DNA of 64,000 nt from Spartobacteria bacterium LR76 (lineage in GTDB: Bacteria; Verrucomicrobiota; Verrucomicrobiia; Chthoniobacterales; Terrimicrobiaceae), in assembly GCA_003054655.1 (NCBI GenBank), contig QAYZ01000015.1, positions 62,001 to 126,000 on the forward strand, in the 5' to 3' direction. The stretch's first letter is position 1. Every line of letters begins with the position of its first letter. Shown in pieces: positions 26,608 through 35,716 of this stretch. A program made the translations under genes and the position numbers. Under the pieces are notes generated by a model. The model was not told where the DNA came from. It did no database searches and saw nothing but the letters and a program-made list of their open reading frames with translations.

Positions 26608-27498
26608 TTAGCGCTGGGTGACCAGCAACAGACCGAGCAGCAGGGGCAGGTAGGCAATCGAGGCGAGAAACAGCAGCCGGGCCGATGGACGATCCCGGCG
26701 GAGCATGAAATGAAGGGCGCATCCGGCAAAGGCCGCCCCGAGGAGCAACGCCCCGAAGAAGTAAACCGCCGTGTTAAAAAAGAGGATGGCTGGCAACAGA
26801 CTCACCATGAGGAGACACAGCGCGTAGAGAAAGGCCTGTCGGCTGGTCATTACACCGCCCTCGTCACTGCCCGAGAGCATGACGCACCCGGCATTGGCGT
26901 AGTCCTCACGGTACATCCAGGCGATGGCAAGGAAGTGCGGCATCTGCCAGAACCACAGAATCGCAAAAAGGAGGCTGCCTTCGAGATCGTACACGCCGTG
27001 CGCAGCGATCCAGCCGATGAGCGGAGGCAAGGCTCCTGGAATCGCTCCCACCAGCGTATTGAGCGAGCTCATGCGCTTCATCGGAGTGTAGACCAGCACG
27101 TAGATCGCGATGGTGGCAAAAGCGAGAAAGGCCGCCCGATAGTTCGTAAAGAGAGCAAGGACGAGCAGGCCGGCGACGGAGAAAAGCAGACCAAACAAAA
27201 GCGCATCCTGCGGGTGCATCCTTCGCCCGGGCAACGGACGGTTCCGGGTGCGCTTCATCAGACCATCGAGATCGCGCTCCCACCATTGGTTCAAAGCGGC
27301 GGCCCCGGCGGCGCAGAGGGCGGTGCCGAGCAGCGTGGCCGAGAGCAGGACATAGTCCATCGGCCCCTGCCACCCCACCATGAAGCCGACAAAGGTGGTG
27401 ATGAGGACAAGAAACGAGAGCCGCGCCTTCGAAAGCTCGAGCAAATCCCCGAAAAGGGACTCGAGTCGGGATAGGGCGGGTGCGGCTGTCTTCATCAT
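26608..27498 (-). CDS. ctaB: Protohaem IX farnesyltransferase (haem O synthase)
   Basis: A 296-residue UbiA-family membrane prenyltransferase that adds a farnesyl group to haem B, giving haem O. The start is placed at 27498 (MMKTAAPALS), which overlaps the ctaA stop as ATGA; a longer frame runs back into ctaA. The first Asp-rich motif is NQWWERDLDGLMKRT and the second region YTPMKRMSSLNTLVGAIPGALPPLIGW, both typical of CtaB/CyoE. It acts directly before CtaA in haem A synthesis, so the organism makes an A-type oxidase. Confidence 0.95.
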   Translation of the reverse strand: MMKTAAPALSRLESLFGDLLELSKARLSFLVLITTFVGFMVGWQGPMDYVLLSATLLGTALCAAGAAALNQWWERDLDGLMKRTRNRPLPGRRMHPQDALLFGLLFSVAGLLVLALFTNYRAAFLAFATIAIYVLVYTPMKRMSSLNTLVGAIPGALPPLIGWIAAHGVYDLEGSLLFAILWFWQMPHFLAIAWMYREDYANAGCVMLSGSDEGGVMTSRQAFLYALCLLMVSLLPAILFFNTAVYFFGALLLGAAFAGCALHFMLRRDRPSARLLFLASIAYLPLLLGLLLVTQR

Positions 27499-28676
27499 GC
27501 GGCGTTCATCAATGGGTGTTTTGGAGCGTCCGGCCAAGCGAAATTTCCCGCCCGCAAACCGCAAAACATTCGCAGGGAAAGTAGCCCCCCGACGACCAAA
27601 ATCAAGGCTCCAACCGCGACATGCCCTGTCGCAATGTCCGCCGCCTTGTTGGACCAGATCGTCCAGGCTCCCAGGCAGACCTGCACGATGACCAGGGCGA
27701 GCCAGACCGCTGCCCAGCGGCGGATCGGCGCGGCCTGCCGCGTACGCCATGCCCGAGAGAAGACCATCGTGATGCCCACGAGGATGCATACTGCCGTCAG
27801 GCGATGCACCATTTGCACCCACACCTGAAAGGCCGTGGTCTGAGGCTGCCCAGCCTGAACCCGGGCGGCATTGATCTGCGCCATGGCTTCCGCCGAGGTG
27901 TCAGGAATCACGCGACCATAGGCCAGCGGGAAGTCGGGAATCGAAAGCCCGATGTGCTCGTGACGCATCGTTGCGCCAAGGCCGAGCTGGAAATAGATGA
28001 TGATCGTCGTGACCAGCGTCATGTACGCCAGTGTGCGATCAGGCATATATGCAACCCAGCGACCTTCTCGAAAGGCGCGGCTGGTCAGTACAGCGAGGAT
28101 TGCCAGAGTCAGCAGAAAGGCCTGGGCCAGAAGACCATGGAAGACGCCGATCTGATCCTTGAACCAGACAACTCGCAACCCGCCGAGCACTCCTTGAAGG
28201 ATAACAGCCGAGAAGACTGCAACCCCGAGCCAACGGAGATCGCGCGGATTCCGGCAAAACTTGAAGATGCCGAATGCGATCATCGGCAGTGCCAGCACCG
28301 CGCAGGTCAGATAGACCGGCATCTCGCGGACGCCGAGAAGCAGGACGATGAAGATGATGGCCGAAATGCCGGCGGCCTTGATCTTTCCTGTCGTTTCCCG
28401 CCCCCAAAGACAGGCAGCGAGGACTGTGGTCAACACGCCGACGCCGGTGGCGATGAGGCGATGCCCGTGCTCGTAGAAGATACCCCCCACCCAGCGCGAG
28501 ATCGGGAAGGCAAACATGTTGTACCCGTAGGTATTCGGCCAGTCTGGCACCGACATTCCCACTCCCTTTGAGGTTACCAATCCCCCGCTCCAGATGAGGA
28601 TGAGCGTGACGAAGGCCGTCAGGATGGCCCAGCCGTGGATGAATGAATCACTAAAAGTCCAGGTGTTCTTCTTCAT
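27495..28676 (-). CDS. ctaA: Haem A synthase (CtaA/COX15)
   Basis: An eight-helix membrane enzyme that oxidises the C8 methyl of haem O to give haem A. The start at 28676 (MKKNTWTFS) fits the first helix better than an upstream ATG in frame. Conserved histidines appear in YEHGHRLIAT, FHGLLAQ, VHRLTAV and TGHVAVG, the ligand positions of the family. DWPNTYG and DFPLAYG are the paired loops after helices 1 and 5. It starts 132 bp after the CcoP-like gene, so it may have its own promoter or be read through from the act operon. Confidence 0.94.
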   Translation of the reverse strand: MKKNTWTFSDSFIHGWAILTAFVTLILIWSGGLVTSKGVGMSVPDWPNTYGYNMFAFPISRWVGGIFYEHGHRLIATGVGVLTTVLAACLWGRETTGKIKAAGISAIIFIVLLLGVREMPVYLTCAVLALPMIAFGIFKFCRNPRDLRWLGVAVFSAVILQGVLGGLRVVWFKDQIGVFHGLLAQAFLLTLAILAVLTSRAFREGRWVAYMPDRTLAYMTLVTTIIIYFQLGLGATMRHEHIGLSIPDFPLAYGRVIPDTSAEAMAQINAARVQAGQPQTTAFQVWVQMVHRLTAVCILVGITMVFSRAWRTRQAAPIRRWAAVWLALVIVQVCLGAWTIWSNKAADIATGHVAVGALILVVGGLLSLRMFCGLRAGNFAWPDAPKHPLMNAA

Positions 28677-28808
28677 ATCAACATCAATGCCTGCTGCGTT
28701 TGCGCGTGCGGGAGCTGGCACTTTCGGCAGAAGTCGCCCGGCGGTCAATCCCGGCACGCGAAAGATATACGACGGCCGGACGCTTGGGGGTGACGATACG
28801 TGAATTTT

Positions 28809-29519
28809 TCAGGCTGCCGGAGGTGATTGCACCGGTGACGGACTGCTCGTCGGCGGGGGTGTGGGTTCCGGCAGCGGCGGGGGAGAAACCTGCCGGGGGA
28901 TTTCCTGTAGCTCTTTTTGTGTCCAGGCTGCCCGGCGCTCCCTGGTTTCCTCCCGCACCTGGGCGACGAATTCTTTCGAGATAGGCGGGGCAGAGTTCCC
29001 CCACTCCGAGCGCACGTAGGTCAGGATGGCGGCGATCTGGTCATCCTTGAGGACGCCGCCCCATGGGGTCATCACGTTGTTGAAGCTCCGACCCTCCACG
29101 GTGATAGGTCCCTGCAATCCGTGAAGAACGACGCGGACGAGGTGATTGTCCCCATGCCACTCCTGCCCGAGCACCCATTCGCTCCCCACCAGCGGTGGAT
29201 AGGTTCCCGGGATGCCCATGCCGTTCGGCTGATGGCAGGCTCCGCAATTTTGCATGTAGAGCCGCCGACTGAGCATTCGCGGGTCTGGTGCCGGTTTCGG
29301 CGCACCGTTATCTTTTCCCGCAGCCAGTCGGGCCGGGTCGTAAACCGAGGAGCTGAATCCTCCGCTATTCGCCCAGAGGAACATGCCTCCCACGAACATC
29401 ACCGCCATGATCACTCCCAGCAGCCAAAGTTTCACGGGCTCGCGCGCCGCCGTGGCATGGAGTTCCACGAGGTCGAGGGCCTCCTGCGGCGAGGTGGAGT
29501 CGCGCTGCGGATCGCTCAT
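28809..29519 (-). CDS. Membrane-anchored mono-haem cytochrome c, CcoP-like position
   Basis: A 236-residue protein with one helix (about 30-50), then a class I cytochrome c domain holding NCGACH and a probable axial Met in NNVMTPWGGVL. A Pro/Ser-rich tail (about the last 30 residues) follows. It occupies the place of CcoP after CcoN- and CcoO-like genes but has one haem, where CcoP has two. It is coupled to the preceding gene by ATGA. It may pass electrons from alternative complex III, through the CcoO-like protein, to an oxidase. Confidence 0.85.
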   Translation of the reverse strand: MSDPQRDSTSPQEALDLVELHATAAREPVKLWLLGVIMAVMFVGGMFLWANSGGFSSSVYDPARLAAGKDNGAPKPAPDPRMLSRRLYMQNCGACHQPNGMGIPGTYPPLVGSEWVLGQEWHGDNHLVRVVLHGLQGPITVEGRSFNNVMTPWGGVLKDDQIAAILTYVRSEWGNSAPPISKEFVAQVREETRERRAAWTQKELQEIPRQVSPPPLPEPTPPPTSSPSPVQSPPAA

Positions 29520-30130
29520 TTCGCCTTCTCCAGCGGAGCCTCCGGCAGTGAGTAGTCTTGCTTGAGCGAAAGCAGGTAGGCCGCAAGCGCGCGAGCCTCG
29601 GGGGTGGGAACCACCTCGTAGCCCTCAGGCGGGGAATATGATCCGCGCAATCCCACCAACGCCTCAGCGGATTGCTGCCCGGAGATTGGCCGCACAATGT
29701 AGAGATACCGATAGGACGGCATGGCGGAGCCCGTTTGATAGAGCAGCCGATGAACCTCCGCCTCGTCCTTCGCACGCAGACCATAGTTCGCCAAATCCGG
29801 CCCGATGCGCAGATAACCGAAGGCGGCGGGTTGTTGATAGAGAAAGTCCCTCGCGACAGTGCGCCGGGAGCCGAGCTTTTTCTCGATATCCCCGCTGATC
29901 GACGCAGGCCTCACCTGCTGGGTATGGCAGTAGGCGCATCCCTCGGCGGCAAAGACCCGCTGGCCTGCATCGGCCAGGCCCGAGAGAGCCGGGGGCAACG
30001 TCGAATCGCTGGCCTTGTCCGGCACGGACGTCAGATACCCGAGCGTCATGTACGAATACATCGCGACGCCCAGCCACGCCGAAGCAAAGACCAGGACGAC
30101 ACCTACTATGACCGGAGGCGTACGGTTCAT
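29516..30130 (-). CDS. CcoO-like membrane-anchored cytochrome c
   Basis: The start is ATG 30130, overlapping the CcoN-like stop by four bases, giving 204 residues. A helix (about 6-28, VIVGVVLVFASAWLGVAMYS) is followed by the CcoO-type haem site EGCAYCHTQQVRP, RRTVARDFLYQQP, and a probable axial Met in GSAMPSYRYLY. These closely follow CcoO/FixO of cbb3 oxidases. Because the neighbouring subunit I lacks metal ligands, this cytochrome cannot be feeding a normal cbb3 site. It is probably a periplasmic electron carrier tethered to that membrane protein. Confidence 0.88.
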   Translation of the reverse strand: MNRTPPVIVGVVLVFASAWLGVAMYSYMTLGYLTSVPDKASDSTLPPALSGLADAGQRVFAAEGCAYCHTQQVRPASISGDIEKKLGSRRTVARDFLYQQPAAFGYLRIGPDLANYGLRAKDEAEVHRLLYQTGSAMPSYRYLYIVRPISGQQSAEALVGLRGSYSPPEGYEVVPTPEARALAAYLLSLKQDYSLPEAPLEKAK

Positions 30131-31521
30131 GGCGGCGTGATCAGGTGACGGACCAAAGCCCTGTGAACCCGGAGAAAAAGGCAAATCGCCCCGGCGAGGA
30201 AAATCAGCAAGCCGAGAAGCGCAAGAAAGCGGAACGGCATCACGTAGTCGACCGAGTGGCTGAAGACAATTCCGGGATCGGACTGGGCGAACCCCTGCAG
30301 GATTCCCCCCAGTACGAGGCAAACTACCGCCCCGCCGACGCCGATGATGGTCAGCCACAGGTGCCACGAACCCAGTTTCTCAGCCAAGGAATCGCGGCGC
30401 TCGAATTGCGGGAGGACGAATTGAATCAACCCGCCAAGTGACAATGTCACAAAGCCGCCCAGGCCCAGCAGCCCGACGGCGACCGCGATGTCGGTAAAGT
30501 TGAAGATGCCTGCCACCGGAGGAAAAGCCAGGATGGCTGCCAGCAGGTAGGTGCCCGCGAATGCCCCGATGCCGGCAGCCGCGTGGCGCAGCGGGAGGGT
30601 CCACTCGGAAGTGCCTTTCAGCACACCGAAGACATTCACCCCGGCGATGAGCACCGGGATCATCATGAGGAACGAGGTTACGAAACCCATGCTCGCCATC
30701 CACGCCGGGACGGGGCCGCCAACCATGCGGCCCATTCCGCACCATGCGGCAAAGAGCATGAAGCTCCAGAAACCGAGCTGGCTGAGATTGTACGCGGCGA
30801 GCCTGCGCCCGAGCACCTGAGGCACGATGTAAAAGATCGCCGCCAGCGAAACCGGCGCAAGCCAGAGATTCAGCATCCCCCCGGCGAACCACGCCGCCAC
30901 CGGAGCCTGGGCCGGACCGGGAATCGGCAACCAGACCAGCAGGACATTGCCCGTCACGACCAGCCACGGGAAGCACAGCAGCGCCGCCACAAGATACCAC
31001 GAGGAGGCAAAGACTCCCGGGATTCGCCGTCCTCGGAAGAGCGCATACCCCCAGATCGCCATGGCCACGTAGGCCAGCAGGATCGTCACATTGGCAAAGG
31101 GAGGGAGTTCCAGCAGGAGCAAACCATTTCCGCCAATCGCCAAGATGGCGCACAGGCCAAGAAGCAAAGCGAGATTCCACGCACCCAGGGCGCAGTAGGC
31201 CAGCCGTCCCGACGGCATGGTGACGCCGCCGAGACGGGACAGGAGATACAGGATCGTCGCCACGGCGGCAAGCGAACCCCAGCCATAGACGAGGGCATTG
31301 ATTCCCGCCGGAACCAGCCTCCCATAGGTGAGAAAGGAAATACCACCGAGAAAGGCGGGATTCACGACCTGGACCCCGGCAACGATCAGCAATGCCAGGC
31401 CGACCACCAACCACGTCGCGGCTGAGGCGGAAAACCACAGCAGCAATCGCGGCAGCGGATCAGTCCAGCCCTCCGGCCACCGACCCGAATTTTCCACAGT
31501 ATCTGACGAACCCAGGCTCAT
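30127..31521 (-). CDS. CcoN-like haem-copper oxidase subunit I homologue lacking all metal ligands
   Basis: A 464-residue protein with about 12 helices that follows CcoN along its length: TYGRLVPAGINALVYGWGS corresponds to the SFGRLRPLHTNAVIF region, and WFAGGMLN to WYGHNAVG. Yet each haem and copper ligand is replaced: low-spin haem His by Gly73 and Val349, high-spin haem His by Leu351, and the CuB histidines by Gly214, Gly264 and Arg265. The cross-linked Tyr is gone too. The six His present lie elsewhere. It therefore cannot bind haem b or CuB in the usual way, so it is likely a structural or electron-transfer scaffold. It is coupled by ATGA on both sides, between the act operon and cytochrome genes. 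Confidence 0.85.
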   Translation of the reverse strand: MSLGSSDTVENSGRWPEGWTDPLPRLLLWFSASAATWLVVGLALLIVAGVQVVNPAFLGGISFLTYGRLVPAGINALVYGWGSLAAVATILYLLSRLGGVTMPSGRLAYCALGAWNLALLLGLCAILAIGGNGLLLLELPPFANVTILLAYVAMAIWGYALFRGRRIPGVFASSWYLVAALLCFPWLVVTGNVLLVWLPIPGPAQAPVAAWFAGGMLNLWLAPVSLAAIFYIVPQVLGRRLAAYNLSQLGFWSFMLFAAWCGMGRMVGGPVPAWMASMGFVTSFLMMIPVLIAGVNVFGVLKGTSEWTLPLRHAAAGIGAFAGTYLLAAILAFPPVAGIFNFTDIAVAVGLLGLGGFVTLSLGGLIQFVLPQFERRDSLAEKLGSWHLWLTIIGVGGAVVCLVLGGILQGFAQSDPGIVFSHSVDYVMPFRFLALLGLLIFLAGAICLFLRVHRALVRHLITPP

Positions 31522-31877
31522 GGCGTGGCGGCAGGGCTGGGCGAAGGCGATGCCTCCGGCGATGGCACAAGCAGAACAGCATGCGGTGATGTCCCTGCAT
31601 ACTTCTTGACGATAAGTTCCATCGCCCGGTCGATCGGAATTTGAAACGAGTCCCCTGCCCGGTCGATCACGGCATAGGTATTCAGTCTCTCGGAGTCTTT
31701 CTTACGAAGCTCGGCCAGCTCCGTGCGGCGCTCCTGCGCGCGAGCGGCATCCTCCCGGGCCGGGCCGGGATCACCAACCCTCACGACCACCACCGCAACC
31801 GCGAAAAGCGCAAAAACGCCCAAGCCCCCGGCGATCAACCGGAGAGGAAAATGGCGGGGTTGTGGAGAGTTGGACAT
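31518..31877 (-). CDS. Small single-helix membrane protein in the ACIII operon
   Basis: A 119-residue protein starting at ATG 31877, which shares one base with the actF stop; its own stop overlaps the next gene by ATGA. It has one hydrophobic helix (about 13-33), a charged region likely to be a coiled coil (DAARAQERRTELAELRKKDS), a short IPIDRAMELIVKKY segment, and a Pro/Ser/Ala tail. No haem or metal motif is visible. Its fixed place between actF and the CcoN-like gene suggests an accessory subunit of alternative complex III or of a supercomplex. Confidence 0.75.
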   Translation of the reverse strand: MSNSPQPRHFPLRLIAGGLGVFALFAVAVVVVRVGDPGPAREDAARAQERRTELAELRKKDSERLNTYAVIDRAGDSFQIPIDRAMELIVKKYAGTSPHAVLLVPSPEASPSPSPAATP

Positions 31878-33058
31878 CAGTTTTGCAAGTCGATGGATTG
31901 TTGCAGCCTCGGGTCGCGGATCGGGTAGAGGGCGGAATCGCCAAGGGCCTTCAGGAAGACGGCCACCAGCGTTGAGCCGATCGCCAGGACGGCGAGCAAA
32001 TCCAGGATGCTCGGTCGGAAGCCGGTGCGATGCAGCTCCGGCAACACCATCAGATAAACATCGAGCAGGTGCATCGCGAGAATCCACCCCGCCACGCCGC
32101 AGAGAAAACCTGGGCGGCGTTTGCCCAAGCTCGGCAGCAGGAGCAGGAACGGCACCACAAAATGGCCAACCACCAGAAGGATGCTGAGCACATTCCAGCT
32201 CCCGGTGTTCCGCAGGATGAAGTAGCTCGTTTCCTCCGGGATGTTGGCATACCAGATCAGCATGTATTGGCTAAACCCGATGTAGGCCCAGAAAATCGTG
32301 AAAGCGAGGAGGAGCTTGCCGAGGATGTGGTAGTGCTCCTCCGTGATGAGGCCTTTGAAATACCCCACCGACCGCAAAGCCGTCACCACGAGTACCAGCA
32401 CACAAAGCGAACTCAACGCCGCTCCGGCAAAGAGATAAACGCCCCATATGGTGGAGAACCAATGCCAGTCGAGGCTCATCAGCCAGTCCACTGCGGCAAA
32501 GGTGACGCACAGGGCGAGAGGCACGATGGAGGCAAACGCCACGCGCCGATTATAAATCGTACACCGTACCGACCCGCTCGCATCCTGCGCCACCGAGTAC
32601 GCGCGCAGCAGATAGGCTGAACCGATAAAGACCGCGAAATAAACCAGCGTGCGCCCCCAGAAGAACGGGCGATTCAGGTACGCCGCCTTTTCTTGCAACA
32701 CGGGATTGCCCGCATTCGCCGGGTCCATCCACGCCCACAGGTCCGGAGCGACAAAGACCAGCGGAATAAACAAAACCGCCAGCGCCGAGAAAAGGCACGC
32801 GCTGTTCTCAAGTTGGCGTCGCATCACCACACTCCACTCGGCATCGACCGCATGATGAACGATCACCCAGAACAATGCTCCGAGCGAAATCGTGAAGAAA
32901 AACACGAAGGCGAAGAGATACGAAAACGCAAACTGCCGCACGTCGAGGATCGCGCCGATGAGCAACCCGAAAAACGCCAGCGCCGAAAGCGCACATGCGG
33001 CAAGAAAACCGTAGCCCACATGCCGATAGTCAAATTTCTGATCAGGCCGCAGGCTCAT
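31877..33058 (-). CDS. actF: Alternative complex III subunit ActF
   Basis: A 393-residue membrane protein with about ten helices. ActF, like ActC, belongs to the NrfD-like quinol-binding membrane family of alternative complex III, a quinol:electron acceptor oxidoreductase replacing the bc1 complex. Features include LGALFWVIVHHAVDAEWSVV, the Trp-rich DWLMSLDWHWFSTIWGVYL, and FWAYIGFSQYMLIWYANIPEE, typical of this subunit. The start overlaps the actE stop as ATGA, and the stop shares one base with the next start. Confidence 0.93.
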   Translation of the reverse strand: MSLRPDQKFDYRHVGYGFLAACALSALAFFGLLIGAILDVRQFAFSYLFAFVFFFTISLGALFWVIVHHAVDAEWSVVMRRQLENSACLFSALAVLFIPLVFVAPDLWAWMDPANAGNPVLQEKAAYLNRPFFWGRTLVYFAVFIGSAYLLRAYSVAQDASGSVRCTIYNRRVAFASIVPLALCVTFAAVDWLMSLDWHWFSTIWGVYLFAGAALSSLCVLVLVVTALRSVGYFKGLITEEHYHILGKLLLAFTIFWAYIGFSQYMLIWYANIPEETSYFILRNTGSWNVLSILLVVGHFVVPFLLLLPSLGKRRPGFLCGVAGWILAMHLLDVYLMVLPELHRTGFRPSILDLLAVLAIGSTLVAVFLKALGDSALYPIRDPRLQQSIDLQN

Positions 33059-33747
33059 GGCGTGGAAAGCAGTTTTGCCTGCTCCTCCGGTGGCAGGTCG
33101 TTGGCTGTCGCGCCGCCCTGGGATTTTTGCAGCGCACGCAGATAGGCGATGATGGCCCAGCGATCGGGCACCTGCACGCGGTCGCCCAGGCCGAACATCG
33201 TGTTCTTGCCATTCGTGATCGTGTTAAAAATCTCGCCATCTGACATCGTGCGCAGGCGATCCTGATGAAAGCTCTGCACGGTATTCAGGCCAAACTGCTT
33301 TGCCATTCCGTCCCCCGCCCCGGTCGCGCCATGGCAGATCGCGCAGTTGATGGCGTAGCGTTCCTGCCCCCGCCGCATGGTCTCCATCGTCACCTCAAAG
33401 GGAATGCCCGTTCCCCATTGGGCACCGATGCGTCCGGTATTGAAGTAGTCCGTGCCAGCACCAAAGTTCACGCGGTCGTACGGGCTGGCGGATTCCGTCA
33501 CGACGCCTTTGATCGGGCGCTCCAGCGGCTGGTCGTATCCCAGCGGCACCGTTCCGGGCACGGGAGGACGCGCCGCCCGGCCATCCGCGTAGAATGTGCT
33601 TGGGTCCTGGGCTTTCACCTTCGGCTGACGATCCATATCGGGGAAAATCTCAAACGGCGGAGCCGCAGACTTTTGCCCGCGCACGCCAAACATCACGATC
33701 ACGAGAATCGCGATAAAAGCCAGCAGGATGAAAAAGGTGCGCAGCAT
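33055..33747 (-). CDS. actE: Alternative complex III cytochrome c subunit ActE
   Basis: A 230-residue mono-haem c-type cytochrome with an N-terminal membrane helix (about 2-20). The haem site is INCAICHGATGAGDG and a plausible axial Met lies in GKNTMFGLGDRV. In alternative complex III, ActE is the small cytochrome that takes electrons from the multihaem ActA and passes them outward. The stop overlaps the actF start by four bases. Confidence 0.93.
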   Translation of the reverse strand: MLRTFFILLAFIAILVIVMFGVRGQKSAAPPFEIFPDMDRQPKVKAQDPSTFYADGRAARPPVPGTVPLGYDQPLERPIKGVVTESASPYDRVNFGAGTDYFNTGRIGAQWGTGIPFEVTMETMRRGQERYAINCAICHGATGAGDGMAKQFGLNTVQSFHQDRLRTMSDGEIFNTITNGKNTMFGLGDRVQVPDRWAIIAYLRALQKSQGGATANDLPPEEQAKLLSTP

Positions 33748-33750
33748 CGG

Positions 33751-34314
33751 TTAATCCTCGTGGATCACGGTTACGTTGCTGCCGCCCAGCGACTCCAGAA
33801 ATCGCCCGGTTTCGTCTTTTGAAAACTTCGGATCGCGCGACTCGATCACCGCAAAAAAACCATCAGCGCTCACGCCCTTGAAGCGGTCCCAGTTGAAAAG
33901 CGGATGATTAAAGCGCGGCAGCCCGATCATCATCAGCAACCCGATGAAGGCGGTGAACGCCGAAAAGAGCACGGTCGTTTCAAAGAGGATCGGAAAGTAC
34001 GCCGGGATGGCAAAAAAGCCGAACGGCTTCCCATGCACGATGAGCGGATAAATGACCGCCGAGGGAATGTATTGCAATGCCACCGCCGCGAGAAAACCCG
34101 TCAATCCGCCGATGAAGACGATCCGCCCCAGCGGCGAACGACGGGATTGCACGGCCTTGTCCATTCCATGGATCGGAAACGGCGAAAAGACATCAAAGCT
34201 CTCGTATCCTGCGGCGCGGAGTTCCTTGGCCACGCGGACAAGGTCAACCGCAGAGGCAAACTCGGCGCCGACTCCGTACAAGGGCGATGAGGGATTCCCG
34301 GCGATATCCATCAC
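33751..34314 (-). CDS. actD: Alternative complex III subunit ActD (DUF3341)
   Basis: A 187-residue protein with a cytoplasmic ferredoxin-like N-domain ([20 protein letters not shown]) and two membrane helices (about 65-85 and 100-125), matching DUF3341/ActD. ActD anchors the peripheral part of the complex. Two adjacent ATG codons (34314, 34311) may start it; the first overlaps the actC stop by four bases. Confidence 0.92.
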   Translation of the reverse strand: MMDIAGNPSSPLYGVGAEFASAVDLVRVAKELRAAGYESFDVFSPFPIHGMDKAVQSRRSPLGRIVFIGGLTGFLAAVALQYIPSAVIYPLIVHGKPFGFFAIPAYFPILFETTVLFSAFTAFIGLLMMIGLPRFNHPLFNWDRFKGVSADGFFAVIESRDPKFSKDETGRFLESLGGSNVTVIHED

Positions 34315-35714
34315 AGCTTACCTCCCGAATCAGGATTGGCTGACGGCAGCACCGCCTTGACCTCAAACATGCAGATCATGGGCAGGAACCGGATGAAGAG
34401 AAGGAAGAGCGTACCAAAGAGCCCGAACGTCCCGGCGAACATCGCGATATCCACCCAGGTCGGGTGAAACATGCCCCACGACGACGGCAGGAAGTCGCGA
34501 GTCAGCGAGGTCGCCACGATGACAAAGCGCTCGAACCACATCCCGACATTGGCAAACATCGCGATGACAAAGACCCAGATCACATGCGTGCGGAAAAAGC
34601 GGAACCAAAGCAGTTGCGGCACCGCGACATTGCAAAGGATCATCAGCGCATAGGCCCACCAGTACGGCCCCGTCGCCCGATACCAAAAGGTGGCGCGTTC
34701 AAAGGGATTGCCGCTGTACCATGCCATGAACATCTCCATGAGGTACGCGTAGCCGACGATGGACCCGGTAAAGAGCAGGACCTTGCACATCTTGTCGATG
34801 TGGGAAACGGTGATCAGATCGCCCAGCGGACGATAAACCGCACGCGCCGGGATGAGGATCGTCAATACCATCGCGAACCCGCCAAAGATTGCCCCAGCCA
34901 CGAAATACGGTGGAAAAATCGTCGTGTGCCAACCCGGAATCACGGATGCCGCGAAGTCGAAAGAAACCACCGAGTGAACCGAGAGGACGAGCGGGGTGGA
35001 AAGCCCGGCGAGCAGCAGGTACGCCATTTCGTAGTGCCTCCACTGGCGATTCCCCCCGCGCCATCCCAGCGCGAGAATGCCGTAGAAGAACTTGCGAACC
35101 TTCGTCGTCGCCCGGTCGCGCAGGGTGGCGAGGTCGGGTATCAACCCCGTGTACCAGAAAAGCACCGAGACCAGGAAATACGTGAGTACCGCAAAGGCAT
35201 CCCACATCAGCGGACTGCGGAAGTTTTGCCAGATCCCATTGGCATTCGGCACCGGGATGAGGAACCACGACATCCAGACGCGACCCACATGCATCGTGGG
35301 ATAGATCGCCGCGCAGATCACGGCGAAGAGCGTCATGGCCTCTGCGGCGCGGTTGATCGAGGTACGCCATTTCTGGCGGGTGAGGAAGAGAATCGCCGAG
35401 ATCAGCGTACCCGCGTGGCCGATGCCGATCCAGAAGACGAAATTCGTAATATCCCAGGCCCAGCCGACCGGGTGGTTGTTTCCCCACACCCCGACGCCGG
35501 TGGCGACGAGATAGGTGGTGCAGGCGATCAGTACGAGCAGCAGGGTTCCCGTGATGGAAATCGCCACCCACCACCAGCGCGGAGTCTTTGCCTCGACGAT
35601 GGAGCTCACATAATCCGAGATCCAGCCCCTCGTGCGCCCAGGGGCAACCAGCGGCGCACGCTCCACAGAAGCGCGCGCTCTCTCTTCGACAGGGCTGAGA
35701 GTTCCTTCCGCCAT
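34311..35714 (-). CDS. actC: Alternative complex III subunit ActC (NrfD/PsrC family)
   Basis: A 467-residue polytopic protein of the NrfD/PsrC family, which binds quinol at the membrane side. Helices are clear, with [39 protein letters not shown], and [19 protein letters not shown], a stretch strongly conserved in ActC. A long hydrophilic N-terminus precedes helix 1. The start lies 2 bp after the actB stop and the stop overlaps actD. Quinol oxidation by ActC and electron transfer to ActB or ActA is known for the family. Confidence 0.94.
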   Translation of the reverse strand: MAEGTLSPVEERARASVERAPLVAPGRTRGWISDYVSSIVEAKTPRWWWVAISITGTLLLVLIACTTYLVATGVGVWGNNHPVGWAWDITNFVFWIGIGHAGTLISAILFLTRQKWRTSINRAAEAMTLFAVICAAIYPTMHVGRVWMSWFLIPVPNANGIWQNFRSPLMWDAFAVLTYFLVSVLFWYTGLIPDLATLRDRATTKVRKFFYGILALGWRGGNRQWRHYEMAYLLLAGLSTPLVLSVHSVVSFDFAASVIPGWHTTIFPPYFVAGAIFGGFAMVLTILIPARAVYRPLGDLITVSHIDKMCKVLLFTGSIVGYAYLMEMFMAWYSGNPFERATFWYRATGPYWWAYALMILCNVAVPQLLWFRFFRTHVIWVFVIAMFANVGMWFERFVIVATSLTRDFLPSSWGMFHPTWVDIAMFAGTFGLFGTLFLLFIRFLPMICMFEVKAVLPSANPDSGGKL

Positions 35715-35716
35715 GG

